Positions 24,772 to 34,053 of a stretch of DNA of 64,000 bases are shown one piece after another. This stretch comes from GWE2-51-13 sp041736705. GTDB lineage: Bacteria > Bacillota_I > Bacilli_A > Erysipelotrichales > Erysipelotrichaceae. The first letter of the stretch is position 1. Each line of letters starts with the position of its first letter. Under the pieces are notes generated by a model, which was not told the origin of the DNA, did not search any database, and was given only the letters and a program-made list of their open reading frames with translations. The stretch covers positions 1 to 64,000 of the forward strand of contig JBGSTC010000019.1 in the NCBI GenBank assembly GCA_041736705.1. The letters are read 5' to 3'. The translations under genes were made by a program, and so were the position numbers.

Positions 24772-26469
24772 TTATTCTTCTTCGTAGTAATCTTCGAATT
24801 CGTCGAAATCGATCTCTTCCTCGTACCACGTGTTCTTGGCTTCGAGTTCTTGTTGTTTCGCGATTTCTTCCAATTCCTCCGGCGTATATTCCGGCTTGAT
24901 ATCGTAATCCTTATCCTTACGGATATCGGAAGCGCGCAGACGGCGTTCTTCCGCTTCGGATTTCGGTTTCTTGCGGATCGGTTTCTCATCTTTCTTCTCA
25001 AGCGTTTTCGGTGCGTCGATGACGGTTTCCAAACGCGAGACATAGCCTGCGCGTTCCTTGAGTTCCTTCTTCGGGGCTTTTTCCTTCGGTTGGGCCTTGA
25101 CGACCGGTTCGACCGGTTTCGGTGTCGGCTTGTAGGCGGGACGCGATTTTTCGACGACCGGTTCTTGGACCGGGACGTCGATGATATACGTCGGTTTCAC
25201 GGTCTCGACGATCGGTTTGACCACTTCGGCGGTCGGCTTGGCGACTTCGACCACGGGGACGACTTCGACTTCTTGTTCGGCCGGGGTTTCGACGACCGGT
25301 TGAACGGCCGGTTCCAGCGCTGCGAGTTTGGCCTTTTCTTCCGCCAACTTCTGCGCTTTCTTCTCGAGTTGTTTCGCTTCCAGTTCCATGGCATAGTCTT
25401 GCGCCAGTTTCTTCCAGTTCATGCCTTGTTCTTCGACTTCGGTCTTGGACTTGATGTCGATGCGCAGTCCGGTCAAACGGACGGCCAAACGGGCGTTCTT
25501 CCCTTTTTTACCGATGGCGAGGGAAAGTTGGCTATCGTCGACGATGACCAGAAGGCCGCGTTTTTCACCCGACGGCAGAACCGCTAAAATCTGAGCGGGA
25601 CTCAGTGAATTCTTGATCAGTTCGGTGATGTTTTCACTCCACTCGAAGATGTCGATCTTTTCGCCGCGCAGTTCTTCGATGACGACTTGTACGCGCTGTC
25701 CTCTGGGACCGATGCAGGCACCGATCGGATCGACGTCGTCGCGTTTCGACGCGACCGCCATTTTCGTACGTTCGCCGGCTTCACGGGCGATCGCCTTGAT
25801 TTCGACGATCCCTTGGAAAATTTCAGGCACTTCTTTTTCAAACAGACGCTTCACAAGTTTCGCATCGGCGCGCGAAACCAAGACTTGCGCCCCTTTGGTG
25901 TCTTTGCTGACTTCGGTGATGACAAGACGGACTTTCTGTCCTTCTTTGTAGGTTTCGTTGGGCATCTGCGCCGCTTTGGGCATCATCGCCAAGGTTTTAC
26001 CCAGGTTGACGACGACGAACTTTTCTTCCACGGATTCGATCATCCCGATGACCATTTCATCCAGTTTATCGATGTATTCATCGTAGACCGCTTGCTTTTC
26101 GGCTTCGCGGATCTTTTGTTTCATGACGTTCTTCGCAAGCAAGGCCGCGGCGCGTCCCAGCTCGTCGATGTTGACTTTGACATTGTAGAGGCTGCCGAGT
26201 TCGAGTTCCTGCATCTTCGCCTTGGCATCCGCCAACGAGATTTCCAGTTCTTCGTCTTCGACTTCTTCCACGACTAAATATTGTTGGTACAGACTGACCT
26301 CACCGGTCTTTTCGTCGATATTGACGGCGACCAAGGCATCGGGGATCTCGATATGTTTCCGATAGGCCTTCGCCAAGGCTTCCTGCAGTGCCGCCAGGAC
26401 GATTTCTTTGGAGATGTTGCGGTCGCCTTCGATGGCTTGCATGGCCGCTAAAAAATCTTTGAAGTTCAT
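24772..26469 (-). CDS. nusA: Transcription termination/antitermination protein NusA with long C-terminal tail
   Basis: 565 residues from ATG 26469 (MNFKDFLAAMQAIEGDR; GAGGAAA upstream). The N-terminal RNAP-binding domain, S1 and two KH domains fill about 1-345, including DPIGACIGPRGQRVQVV and SLAIGKKGKNARLAVRL. Beyond this, about 220 residues form an extension: first K/E-rich, then repeated P-V-V-E/K-P units, ending in a strongly acidic stretch (EEEIDFDEFEDYYEEE). Bacillus NusA stops near 370 residues. The tail is likely disordered; its role is unknown. Confidence 0.96.
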   Translation of the reverse strand: MNFKDFLAAMQAIEGDRNISKEIVLAALQEALAKAYRKHIEIPDALVAVNIDEKTGEVSLYQQYLVVEEVEDEELEISLADAKAKMQELELGSLYNVKVNIDELGRAAALLAKNVMKQKIREAEKQAVYDEYIDKLDEMVIGMIESVEEKFVVVNLGKTLAMMPKAAQMPNETYKEGQKVRLVITEVSKDTKGAQVLVSRADAKLVKRLFEKEVPEIFQGIVEIKAIAREAGERTKMAVASKRDDVDPIGACIGPRGQRVQVVIEELRGEKIDIFEWSENITELIKNSLSPAQILAVLPSGEKRGLLVIVDDSQLSLAIGKKGKNARLAVRLTGLRIDIKSKTEVEEQGMNWKKLAQDYAMELEAKQLEKKAQKLAEEKAKLAALEPAVQPVVETPAEQEVEVVPVVEVAKPTAEVVKPIVETVKPTYIIDVPVQEPVVEKSRPAYKPTPKPVEPVVKAQPKEKAPKKELKERAGYVSRLETVIDAPKTLEKKDEKPIRKKPKSEAEERRLRASDIRKDKDYDIKPEYTPEELEEIAKQQELEAKNTWYEEEIDFDEFEDYYEEE

Positions 26470-26485
26470 TTTCCTCTTTCCTCCG

Positions 26486-26956
26486 TTAAAGGCGAACAGC
26501 CAATCGGATATAACTGATGTTATCGTTTGCGAATTCAAGCGTCTTGGTCAAGGATTTGTCGCGATAGGACAAGGTGCCTTTTCCGTTCGCGTAAGAAAGC
26601 AAGGTCCCGGTCGTTTCCAACATCTTGTTGATGGGATGATGGAAACGGATGAACACGTCTTTATTGACGCTTAACGTGATGTCCTCTTCCCCTTTGAGCT
26701 CGCGTTCGGCTCCCGGGGAACAAACTTCCAGATAATACTCGGACGTCGAGATTTCCTCGTGTTGGTCCAGAAGATCGGAAATTTGCTGCGAGATCATGGC
26801 ACAGGTGTCCAGATCCATCGATCCGTCAGGGCGCATGATAGCGACTTGCAGGATCTGCATGCCTGATTGGTTGACCCATTTACACTCCGAAAGACGTAGG
26901 TCCTGGGCGCGTAAAATCGGTTCGATGAGTGCTGAGACGGCTTCCAATGGTTTCAT
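26486..26956 (-). CDS. rimP: Ribosome maturation factor RimP
   Basis: Needed for 30S maturation. The 156 residues include DLDTCAMISQQISDLLDQ and the conserved YYLEVCSPGAERELK stretch. GAGGGAG precedes the ATG. It opens the rimP-nusA-rnpM-ylxQ-infB-rbfA operon, behind its own promoter at 27018-27046. Confidence 0.93.
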   Translation of the reverse strand: MKPLEAVSALIEPILRAQDLRLSECKWVNQSGMQILQVAIMRPDGSMDLDTCAMISQQISDLLDQHEEISTSEYYLEVCSPGAERELKGEEDITLSVNKDVFIRFHHPINKMLETTGTLLSYANGKGTLSYRDKSLTKTLEFANDNISYIRLAVRL

Positions 26957-26980
26957 TTTTCTCCCTCAAACAATAACGAA

Positions 26981-26998
26981 GGAGTGGCGAACCACTCC
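26981..26998 (-). promoter_or_regulatory. Hairpin in the rimP leader or polC terminator
   Basis: GGAGTGG-TTCG-CCACTCC on the minus strand, a 7-bp stem with a UUCG loop, followed by the interrupted T-rich TTCGTTATTGTTT. It lies downstream of the rimP promoter, so it is inside the rimP operon leader; it could also end polC transcripts. Confidence 0.6.
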
Positions 26999-27017
26999 CT
27001 GTTTTCTATGCGTCATA

Positions 27018-27046
27018 ATTATAAGCGATTTCATGTCAAAATGCAA
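27018..27046 (-). promoter_or_regulatory. Promoter of the rimP-nusA-infB operon
   Basis: Minus strand TTGCAT (27041-27046), 17-base spacer, TATAAT (27018-27023), directly after the polC stop. Confidence 0.8.
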
Positions 27047-27049
27047 GTC

Positions 27050-30000
27050 TTAGAACAAGGACATCTGGTTCTCTTCCTGCATGCCGGACAGCACGCCCAT
27101 GACTTCCATTTTGCGGAGCTGGGTGTTGTTGATGAGGGTGCGCGAGAGAAGATCCTCTTTGGAGATGAAGGGGGATTTCTCCCGTTCCTCGACGATCGAC
27201 TTCGCGACGTTGAGCCCCAATCCGTCCAAAACGGTGAAGGGCGGGATGATGCGGTTGGCTTGCTGGGGATCGACGATGAACTCGTTGGCTTGCGAGCGGT
27301 AGAGGTCGATGTTGGTGAAATGCAGACCGCGGCACGCCATTTCATAGGCGACTTCAAGGGTCGTCATCAAATCCAGTTCTTTCGACGTCACGGTTTTCTT
27401 TAGTTCATTGTCCATCAGACGTTGACTGATGTCGTTCATGCGTGCGTTGATGGATTCGCCGCCCTTGATCATCGTTTCGATTTCATAGGCGGTGCAGCGG
27501 ATCGAGAAGAAGACGGCGTAATAATATTCGGGGTGATGTACCTTGAACCATGCGACGCGCACGGCCATCAGGACATAGGCGACCGCATGCGCTTTGGGGA
27601 ACATGTATTTGATCTTAAGGCAGGAGTCGATGTACCAGTCGGGTACGTTCTTTTCCTTCATCAGCTGCTTCCATTCGTCCTTGAGGCCTTTGCCTTTACG
27701 GACGGATTCCATGATGTCGAACGCTTTCTTCGGCGGTAATCCCATATGGATTAGACTGACCATGATGTCGTCTCGGCACCCGATGACGTTTTGCAGGGTC
27801 ATCCCCTGCTCGACCAAGGATTTCGCGTTGCCCAGCCAGACGTCGGTGCCATGGGATAAACCCGAAATACGGACCAGGTCTGAAAAGTTCTTGGGTTTGG
27901 TCATTTCAAGCATCTGTCGAACAAACGATGTCCCGAACTCGGGCAGTCCGACAGCTCCGGTTTTCTTGGAATAATTGCGCGGATCGAGTTTGAGCGGCGC
28001 GATCGAGGAGAAAACGTTCATGACCTCGGGGTCGTTCATCGGGATGGTTTTCGGATCGATCCCCGAGAACTTTTCAAGCAGTTTCATGGCGGTCGGGTCG
28101 ACATGGCCTAGGATGTCGAGTTTCAGGACGTTGTCATGGATGTCGCCGAATTCGAAGTGGGTGGTCAGCCAATCGGAGTTGGCGTTGTTGGCCGGGAATT
28201 GGACCGGGGTGAAGTCGTGGACGTCCATGTCCTGAGGAATGACGATGATGCCGCCGGGGTGCTGTCCGGTGGTCCGTTTGACCCCTTCGCAGCCCGTGGC
28301 GATGTAAAGGTTGTAGGCTTGACGACGCGGGGTCTCGACCCCCATTTCCTCTTCATAGCCGCGCAGATAGCCGAAGGCGGTTTTCTGGGCGACCGTCCCG
28401 ATGGTCCCGGCGCGATAGACGCTTTTCTCACCGAAAAGGACTTTGGTGTAGGCGTGGGCCTTTTCCTGATAATCGCCGGAGAAATTCAAGTCGATATCGG
28501 GGACTTTATCCCCTTCAAAGCCCAAAAAGGTTTCAAACGGGATATCCTGACCGTCGCCGCTCATCAGATGATGACAGTTCGGACAGAATTTATCGGGGAG
28601 GTCGTACCCGCTGCCGACGCTTCCGTCGTCGATGAATTCGCTATAGGTGCATTCGGGACAGACATAGTGCGGTGCCAAGGGATTGACTTCCGTGATGTTG
28701 GCCAAGGTCGCGACCAGCGAAGATCCGACCGATCCGCGCGATCCGACCAGATAGCCGTCTTCCAAGGATTTCTTGACCAAGAGATGCGCGATGTAGTAGA
28801 CGACTGCGAAACCGTGGCTGATGATCGAATCCAATTCTTTTTCAAGCCGTTTCGATACGATTTCGGGTAAAGGGCTTCCGTACTTCAGAATCGCATTGTT
28901 GCGGCAAAGCGTGGCGAGATTCACATCCGCCCCTTCGATGGTCGGGGTATAGAGCCGGTCTTTCACCGGATAGACGATGTCGATTTTCTCAGCCAAGTAT
29001 TTCGGCGTATCGACGATGAGGCGATGCGCGGTCGCACGGTCCACGAACGAAAACGCTTCGAACATCTCATCGGTCGTGCGGAAATGTTGGTCGGGTTGGA
29101 CGGTCATGCGACGTCGGTTGGCGTTGTAGATGTAGAGCGGATGACGAACCCCTCCGATCCCTTGGGACTGGATATAGATGTCGCGGAATTTCTTCTGCGA
29201 ACGTTGGACATAATGGGCGTCGCCGGTCGCGATGATCGGGATCCGCAGTCGATCCGCGGTTTCGATGATGTCCTTCAAAATCAGGATCAATCTCTCCTGG
29301 GTCTGTACGGCGTTGGATTCGATCAACAGGCGATAGTTTTCGGGGGGTTGGACTTCGATGTAGTCGTAGAAACGCATCGCGTTTTCCAGTTCTTCCTGCG
29401 ATTTCGTCATCGCAAGGTCGAAAATCTCCCCGTTAAGGCATGCGCTGCCCAAAAGCAGGTTCGAACGCTTACTTCGGAGATCTTCGCGTGTGATCCGTGG
29501 TTCGGCCGAGGATTCTTCATCGTCTTTTTTCGCCTTTCCCAATGTCGCCAAGCGACTCGTATGCGACAGGGTGACCAATTCGAACAGGTCTTTGAGACCT
29601 TGCTGGTTCTTGGCCAAGACGACGATGTGGTTCTTCATGACTTTCTTGAAGGAATCTTCATCCTGTATGCGTTGCAGGTCGCCGACCCTTAAACACCCCG
29701 CGACCGCGGGTTCGTTAAGGATACGTGAAAAGACTTGACCCAATAATTCCGCATCGTAATCCGCCCGATGCGCGATTTCTTCGTCATAGGCGATTTTGTA
29801 GTTGCGCGCGACATTACCGAGTTTATAGGACCGGCGGTCTTTCAGGACCGCCCTGGAAAGATCCAAGGTATCGATGACCGTATTTGTCAACAACGGCCTC
29901 ATGTGTCTGCGTAAGACCGCGTTCATGAAGCCGATATCGAAGGTGGCGTTATGGGCTACCAGGACATCGTCCCGGAAGAATTCGATCCAACGGTCGATCA

Positions 30001-31372
30001 GTTCTTCTTCGCCCGCAGCGTTTTCCACGTCTTGTTGGCGGATGTTGGTTTTTTCGGTGATGAAGGCCGGGATGCTTACGGGCGGTTTCACAAACATCTG
30101 CAGACGGTCGACGACGACCCCCTGCTTGTAGCGTACGGCGCCGAATTCGATGATGTAGTCGTAACGGTTGGATAGACCGGTGGTTTCCAAGTCGAAGATG
30201 ACGTAGGACGCATCGCGTAAAGAACGCGGGTCATCGTTGGACACGATGTTCAAGACAGGGTCGACCATGTTCATTTCGACGCCGTAGATCATTTTGAATT
30301 TCTTGTCGGGGTATTTCTTCAAGATGCCTTTGACGGCGTTTTGCGCTTTTGGGAAAGCTTGAACGCTCAGGTGGTCCGTGATCGCCAAGGCTTCATGACC
30401 CCAATCGAAAGCTTGTTGGATGTATTCCTCGATCGTGCTTACCCCGTCCATTTCGGACATCTTGGTGTGCAGATGGAATTCGATCCGCTTCTCTGCCGCG
30501 TCGTCGTCCTTCTTCATCCAATCCGAAGTGATCTGGATATCCCGCACGGAGAGATTGACGTCGCGTGCGTATTTGTCGTAGCGGGCGCTTCCGAACACTT
30601 CGACCGTCACGCCGGTTTTCATTTCGTTATATCGCGCGATTTCCCCGGGTTCTTCCGTAAAGCGGATGCAGGAGATCGCATCGTCTTCGTCGTGGATGTA
30701 GACGGTTTGACGCAGGGTGGTGTTGCCCTTGATCATTTGGTTCTCGACGCTGAAAATCCGACCTTTGACGCGGATGTTTTCTAAACCGTCACTGATGTCT
30801 TTCAATAAGACCGGCGTATAGTCTTCAAGTTTCGACGATCTACGTCTGTAGGGTTGTTGCTGTTGTTGGGGCTGGGCTTCGAATCGCGGCCGTGCGACCT
30901 CTTCGATCTTGGCCGCCGAAACGATCCGCCGTGTCGCGATATGGTAAGGGATTCCGAAAACGGAAAGACCGGCCGTGATATCGTCCGCGCAATCCATCAA
31001 CAGTTCTTCCTGGTGGTTGTCTTGACACAGGAAGGTGATCGCATTGTTCTCCAACACGATCGATCCCTCAAACGGAAGGTTCAGATCCAACAAAATCGCT
31101 TTGAGATAGCGTTGGATCTCATTGGTGCTTAAGTCGCAACTTCCGCTTTGGATCACAAGGTCGACTTCCCCGTTGGTTTTTTGGCTTAAGCCTTCCTTCA
31201 TCCGTGTATACACATCGAAAGGAAGCGCCTTGCGAAGATGCATCGTGAGTCGTAGGGTCTTGCTGGGGACCATGTAGAGTGGACGATCATAGCTTCCGTC
31301 CATGAAATGATGACGGTCCGCCACGGTGAATCCGATTTCTTCCAGTAATTGGAATATATCCTTTGTCGACAA
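27050..31372 (-). CDS. polC: DNA polymerase III PolC (with proofreading exonuclease)
   Basis: Main replicative polymerase of low-GC Gram-positives, 1440 residues. Order: N-terminal domain, a glutamine-rich linker (QPQQQQQPYRRR, about 172-183), OB fold, PHP half, DEDD exonuclease (VIFDLETTGLSNRYDYIIEFG), second PHP half, then the palm with catalytic VPDIDLNFSGD and a zinc motif (CPECTYS ... CPNCHHL). The start is TTG, supported by AAAGGGAG 7 bases upstream; no in-frame ATG is better placed. It follows the gltD-like gene by 15 bp. Confidence 0.98.
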   Translation of the reverse strand: MSTKDIFQLLEEIGFTVADRHHFMDGSYDRPLYMVPSKTLRLTMHLRKALPFDVYTRMKEGLSQKTNGEVDLVIQSGSCDLSTNEIQRYLKAILLDLNLPFEGSIVLENNAITFLCQDNHQEELLMDCADDITAGLSVFGIPYHIATRRIVSAAKIEEVARPRFEAQPQQQQQPYRRRSSKLEDYTPVLLKDISDGLENIRVKGRIFSVENQMIKGNTTLRQTVYIHDEDDAISCIRFTEEPGEIARYNEMKTGVTVEVFGSARYDKYARDVNLSVRDIQITSDWMKKDDDAAEKRIEFHLHTKMSEMDGVSTIEEYIQQAFDWGHEALAITDHLSVQAFPKAQNAVKGILKKYPDKKFKMIYGVEMNMVDPVLNIVSNDDPRSLRDASYVIFDLETTGLSNRYDYIIEFGAVRYKQGVVVDRLQMFVKPPVSIPAFITEKTNIRQQDVENAAGEEELIDRWIEFFRDDVLVAHNATFDIGFMNAVLRRHMRPLLTNTVIDTLDLSRAVLKDRRSYKLGNVARNYKIAYDEEIAHRADYDAELLGQVFSRILNEPAVAGCLRVGDLQRIQDEDSFKKVMKNHIVVLAKNQQGLKDLFELVTLSHTSRLATLGKAKKDDEESSAEPRITREDLRSKRSNLLLGSACLNGEIFDLAMTKSQEELENAMRFYDYIEVQPPENYRLLIESNAVQTQERLILILKDIIETADRLRIPIIATGDAHYVQRSQKKFRDIYIQSQGIGGVRHPLYIYNANRRRMTVQPDQHFRTTDEMFEAFSFVDRATAHRLIVDTPKYLAEKIDIVYPVKDRLYTPTIEGADVNLATLCRNNAILKYGSPLPEIVSKRLEKELDSIISHGFAVVYYIAHLLVKKSLEDGYLVGSRGSVGSSLVATLANITEVNPLAPHYVCPECTYSEFIDDGSVGSGYDLPDKFCPNCHHLMSGDGQDIPFETFLGFEGDKVPDIDLNFSGDYQEKAHAYTKVLFGEKSVYRAGTIGTVAQKTAFGYLRGYEEEMGVETPRRQAYNLYIATGCEGVKRTTGQHPGGIIVIPQDMDVHDFTPVQFPANNANSDWLTTHFEFGDIHDNVLKLDILGHVDPTAMKLLEKFSGIDPKTIPMNDPEVMNVFSSIAPLKLDPRNYSKKTGAVGLPEFGTSFVRQMLEMTKPKNFSDLVRISGLSHGTDVWLGNAKSLVEQGMTLQNVIGCRDDIMVSLIHMGLPPKKAFDIMESVRKGKGLKDEWKQLMKEKNVPDWYIDSCLKIKYMFPKAHAVAYVLMAVRVAWFKVHHPEYYYAVFFSIRCTAYEIETMIKGGESINARMNDISQRLMDNELKKTVTSKELDLMTTLEVAYEMACRGLHFTNIDLYRSQANEFIVDPQQANRIIPPFTVLDGLGLNVAKSIVEEREKSPFISKEDLLSRTLINNTQLRKMEVMGVLSGMQEENQMSLF

Positions 31373-31387
31373 AAGTCCACTCCCTTT

Positions 31388-32701
31388 CTACTTCGTTTGT
31401 CTGAGTTGGTTGAGGATGCTTCGTGCGGCGTTTTTGCCCGTTTTCAATGCATGGATGACGGTCAGGCTCCCCGTTACCGCATCCCCGCCGGCATAGACGC
31501 GATCCAACGAGGTTCTTTGCGTCTCGTCGACCAAGATTCGATGGTACTCGTCGGTTTCTAACCCTTCTTCATGCAAGGAGCGGACGGATGAACCGATGGC
31601 CATGACGACCATGTCGCAAAGCAAGGTTTCGTTCTCCTGTGTGTTTTTGATGAGTCCGCGCGGATTCTGTTCGTCGACAAGGAGTTCGGTGACGACGCAG
31701 TTGAGTTCGATCTTTCCGTCTTCGCGCTGGTTGACCAAGAAGGGATCACGGAGCGGATGGAAGACAACGCCTTCTTCATGGGCTTCCTGGACTTCTTCGA
31801 TGCGGGCAGGCATGCGGTCGACCGTTCTGCGGTAGACCAAATGCGCCTGCATCCCCAGACGTCGGGCGCTGCGAACGACGTCCATCGCGACGTTCCCGCC
31901 TCCGATGCACGTGATCGTTTTAACATCGCTAAACAAAGTATGTTTCATCGGTTCGTCATAGAGATTGACGATTTCCATGAATTTCTTCCAACTGACGACT
32001 TTGGGCGAGGTTTTCCCTTGAATATCGAGATAGTTGTCGGCCGATGCGCCGACCCCGATGAACACGGCGTCATACCCGCGTTCGAAAAGGTCCGCCAATT
32101 TGAAGGTTTTGGAGAGGTTCTGGTCGCGGTTGAACGTCGCCCCCGCGTTTTCCAATTCTTCGATCTGTTTCAAGACGATTTCGTTGGGTAGTCTGAATTG
32201 GGGAATCCCGTATCTCAGTACGCCTCCGAAGTAGTTTTTCTTTTCAAACACATCGACTTTCACGTTTTCCTGAATCAAATCGCGTACGACGGCCAGTCCC
32301 GCGGGACCGCTGCCGATGACAGCGACTTTCCCAAGATACGGTTCGTTGATCTTCGGGATTGCATTCTTGTACGTATCGCCGATGAAACGTTCGATCTTGC
32401 CGATTTTTACCGGTTGGTTGACTTTATTGCGAACGCATTTGAGTTCGCACTGGATTTCCTGGTAACATACGCGTCCGCAGATTTGCGGGAACGCATTTCC
32501 GGAAATCGCGACGCTACGTGCTGCGTCGCCTTCCCCTTCCAGGAACTTTTTGATCATCTCGGGGATATTCATGTGCGCGACGCATCCGTCGACGCAGGGT
32601 TTGTGTTTGCATTGTAGACAGCGCTTGGCTTCCGCCACCGCTTCTTCATACGTCAGTGTCGTTTCGTCTTCCACATCGTGTCTTAGTGTTTCTTCTGCCA
32701 T
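31388..32701 (-). CDS. GltD-like NAD(P)H oxidoreductase, free-standing
   Basis: 437 residues of the glutamate-synthase small-subunit family. The N-terminal Fe-S domain has C28, C31, C36, C40 (CLQCKHKPCVDGC) and C75, C79, C85, C89 for two 4Fe-4S clusters; then a FAD site (VIGSGPAGLAVVRDL) and an NAD(P) site (CIGGGNVAMDVVRSARRLG). No gltB is present, and family members without it serve as electron-transfer subunits (for example NfnB-like, SudA-like). It is followed by polC, with 15 bp between them. Partner and substrate are unknown. Confidence 0.88.
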   Translation of the reverse strand: MAEETLRHDVEDETTLTYEEAVAEAKRCLQCKHKPCVDGCVAHMNIPEMIKKFLEGEGDAARSVAISGNAFPQICGRVCYQEIQCELKCVRNKVNQPVKIGKIERFIGDTYKNAIPKINEPYLGKVAVIGSGPAGLAVVRDLIQENVKVDVFEKKNYFGGVLRYGIPQFRLPNEIVLKQIEELENAGATFNRDQNLSKTFKLADLFERGYDAVFIGVGASADNYLDIQGKTSPKVVSWKKFMEIVNLYDEPMKHTLFSDVKTITCIGGGNVAMDVVRSARRLGMQAHLVYRRTVDRMPARIEEVQEAHEEGVVFHPLRDPFLVNQREDGKIELNCVVTELLVDEQNPRGLIKNTQENETLLCDMVVMAIGSSVRSLHEEGLETDEYHRILVDETQRTSLDRVYAGGDAVTGSLTVIHALKTGKNAARSILNQLRQTK

Positions 32702-32750
32702 GGTTCGCCCTCCTGAATGCTTAAAATATCATAAATCAAGGACGCCGGAA

Positions 32751-32779
32751 TGTATAGACTTGATTTATTTGAAAATCAA
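32751..32779 (-). promoter_or_regulatory. Promoter of the gltD-like/polC unit
   Basis: Minus strand TTGATT (32774-32779), 17-base spacer, TATACA (32751-32756). The -35 overlaps the galK stop. An A/T-rich hairpin (TTGATTT/AAATCAA) also overlaps this region and might act as a weak galK terminator. Confidence 0.5.
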
Positions 32780-34053
32780 ATGATGCGATAGCCACCCTCA
32801 TCGCGCAAACGCATGACATGGCAGGACCCTTTGGTGAAGACATCCTCCATCATCGCGCAATATCCGGGCAGGTCTTCGTTCTTGACGATCGCCTGGATCG
32901 TCCCGGCCAGTCCCCCGCCATGCACGCGCCATGCGCCCCGTCCTTTCAGATAGGATTCGCTGAGCGAAAGCGCCAACGCCAGGCTTTGGTGGCGGGTCTG
33001 CGCGGGGACGAAGACGTTTTGAAGGTACATGTAGGAGGATCGTCCGGATTCGATGATCAAGTCGAGGAACGCGTCGAAATCCCCGCTTGTCAGGGCGTCG
33101 ACTTCAAGCAGGACACGGTCGGTTTCCTGGAAGAAATGGAGTGCGCGCAAGATGGCGCGATCCCCCACTTCTTCGCGGAGTCGGGGGATGTCGTTGAAGA
33201 ACCGCCCGGGTTGGACCTCGCTGAGCACTTCTTGATTAAAGCACCGTGCGACGGATTTCATTTCAATCGGGAAACTGGCATATTCGTCGGATAAATCCGC
33301 ATGACTCGATCCGGTATCGACGATACACAAGGAATAACCGCTGTTTTTGAAGTCGAAACTGATTTTCTTTACTTCGGGGTTTTCTTTGTCGAAGAAATCG
33401 ATCGCCACGAAACCGCCGACCGCACTCGCCATCTGGTCCATCAGACCGCAAGGTTTACCGAAGTGGACGTTTTCCGCATACTGGCCGATTTTTGCGATCG
33501 TCGGGGCATCGATGCTGGCTTGGTTGAAGAGATGATTGAAAATCGTCCCCAAGGCGACTTCGAAAGCGGCGGAAGATGAAATGCCCGACCCTTTCAAGAC
33601 GGTGGAGTGGATGACGCAATCGAATCCGCCGGTGTTATAGCCGAGTTGCGATAAACGCGCCGCGACCCCGCGGATCAGGGATTCCGAAGTAAACTTTTCA
33701 TCGTCTTTGACGCCGAGGTCGTCGAGATCGACATCCTTGATTTCAAATCCATCGGAGCGGATCGAAACGATCGACGATGCATTGCGGCTTGCCAGGCAGA
33801 GGACATCCATATGGACGGCGGCCGCAAGCACTCTTCCGCGTTGATGGTCGGTATGGTTGCCGCCGACTTCCGTCCTTCCGGGTGCGCTGATTAAAACGAC
33901 ATCCGCTTCCGGGCTAAATAAGGTCGAAAACCCTTCGCAGAGTTCAAGAATCCTTTGTTTCGCCTGGATGAGATGATCTTCGCCGTAAAGTCGGATCAAG
34001 GTCGGATCGTATTTACCGAATTGGACTTCGGTCAAGAGTTGTTGACTATTCAT
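32776..34053 (-). CDS. galK: Galactokinase
   Basis: GHMP kinase that phosphorylates galactose at C1. The 425 residues from ATG 34053 carry the sugar-binding motif GRTEVGGNHTDHQRG, the ATP loop LKGSGISSSAAFEV, and WRVHGGGLAGTIQAIV. It is about 35-40 residues longer than typical GalK, a variant seen in clostridial-type proteins. A GGAGG site is present and the start overlaps galM by 8 bases. galT and galE are not in the window. Confidence 0.92.
   Translation of the reverse strand: MNSQQLLTEVQFGKYDPTLIRLYGEDHLIQAKQRILELCEGFSTLFSPEADVVLISAPGRTEVGGNHTDHQRGRVLAAAVHMDVLCLASRNASSIVSIRSDGFEIKDVDLDDLGVKDDEKFTSESLIRGVAARLSQLGYNTGGFDCVIHSTVLKGSGISSSAAFEVALGTIFNHLFNQASIDAPTIAKIGQYAENVHFGKPCGLMDQMASAVGGFVAIDFFDKENPEVKKISFDFKNSGYSLCIVDTGSSHADLSDEYASFPIEMKSVARCFNQEVLSEVQPGRFFNDIPRLREEVGDRAILRALHFFQETDRVLLEVDALTSGDFDAFLDLIIESGRSSYMYLQNVFVPAQTRHQSLALALSLSESYLKGRGAWRVHGGGLAGTIQAIVKNEDLPGYCAMMEDVFTKGSCHVMRLRDEGGYRII

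Noticed and set aside
24352..25587. A 411-codon open frame on the plus strand opposite nusA and ylxQ/ylxR.
   Set aside because: It is rich in F, D and R in the pattern expected from the complement of a K/E-rich gene, overlaps three well-supported genes, and has no ribosome binding site or family motif.
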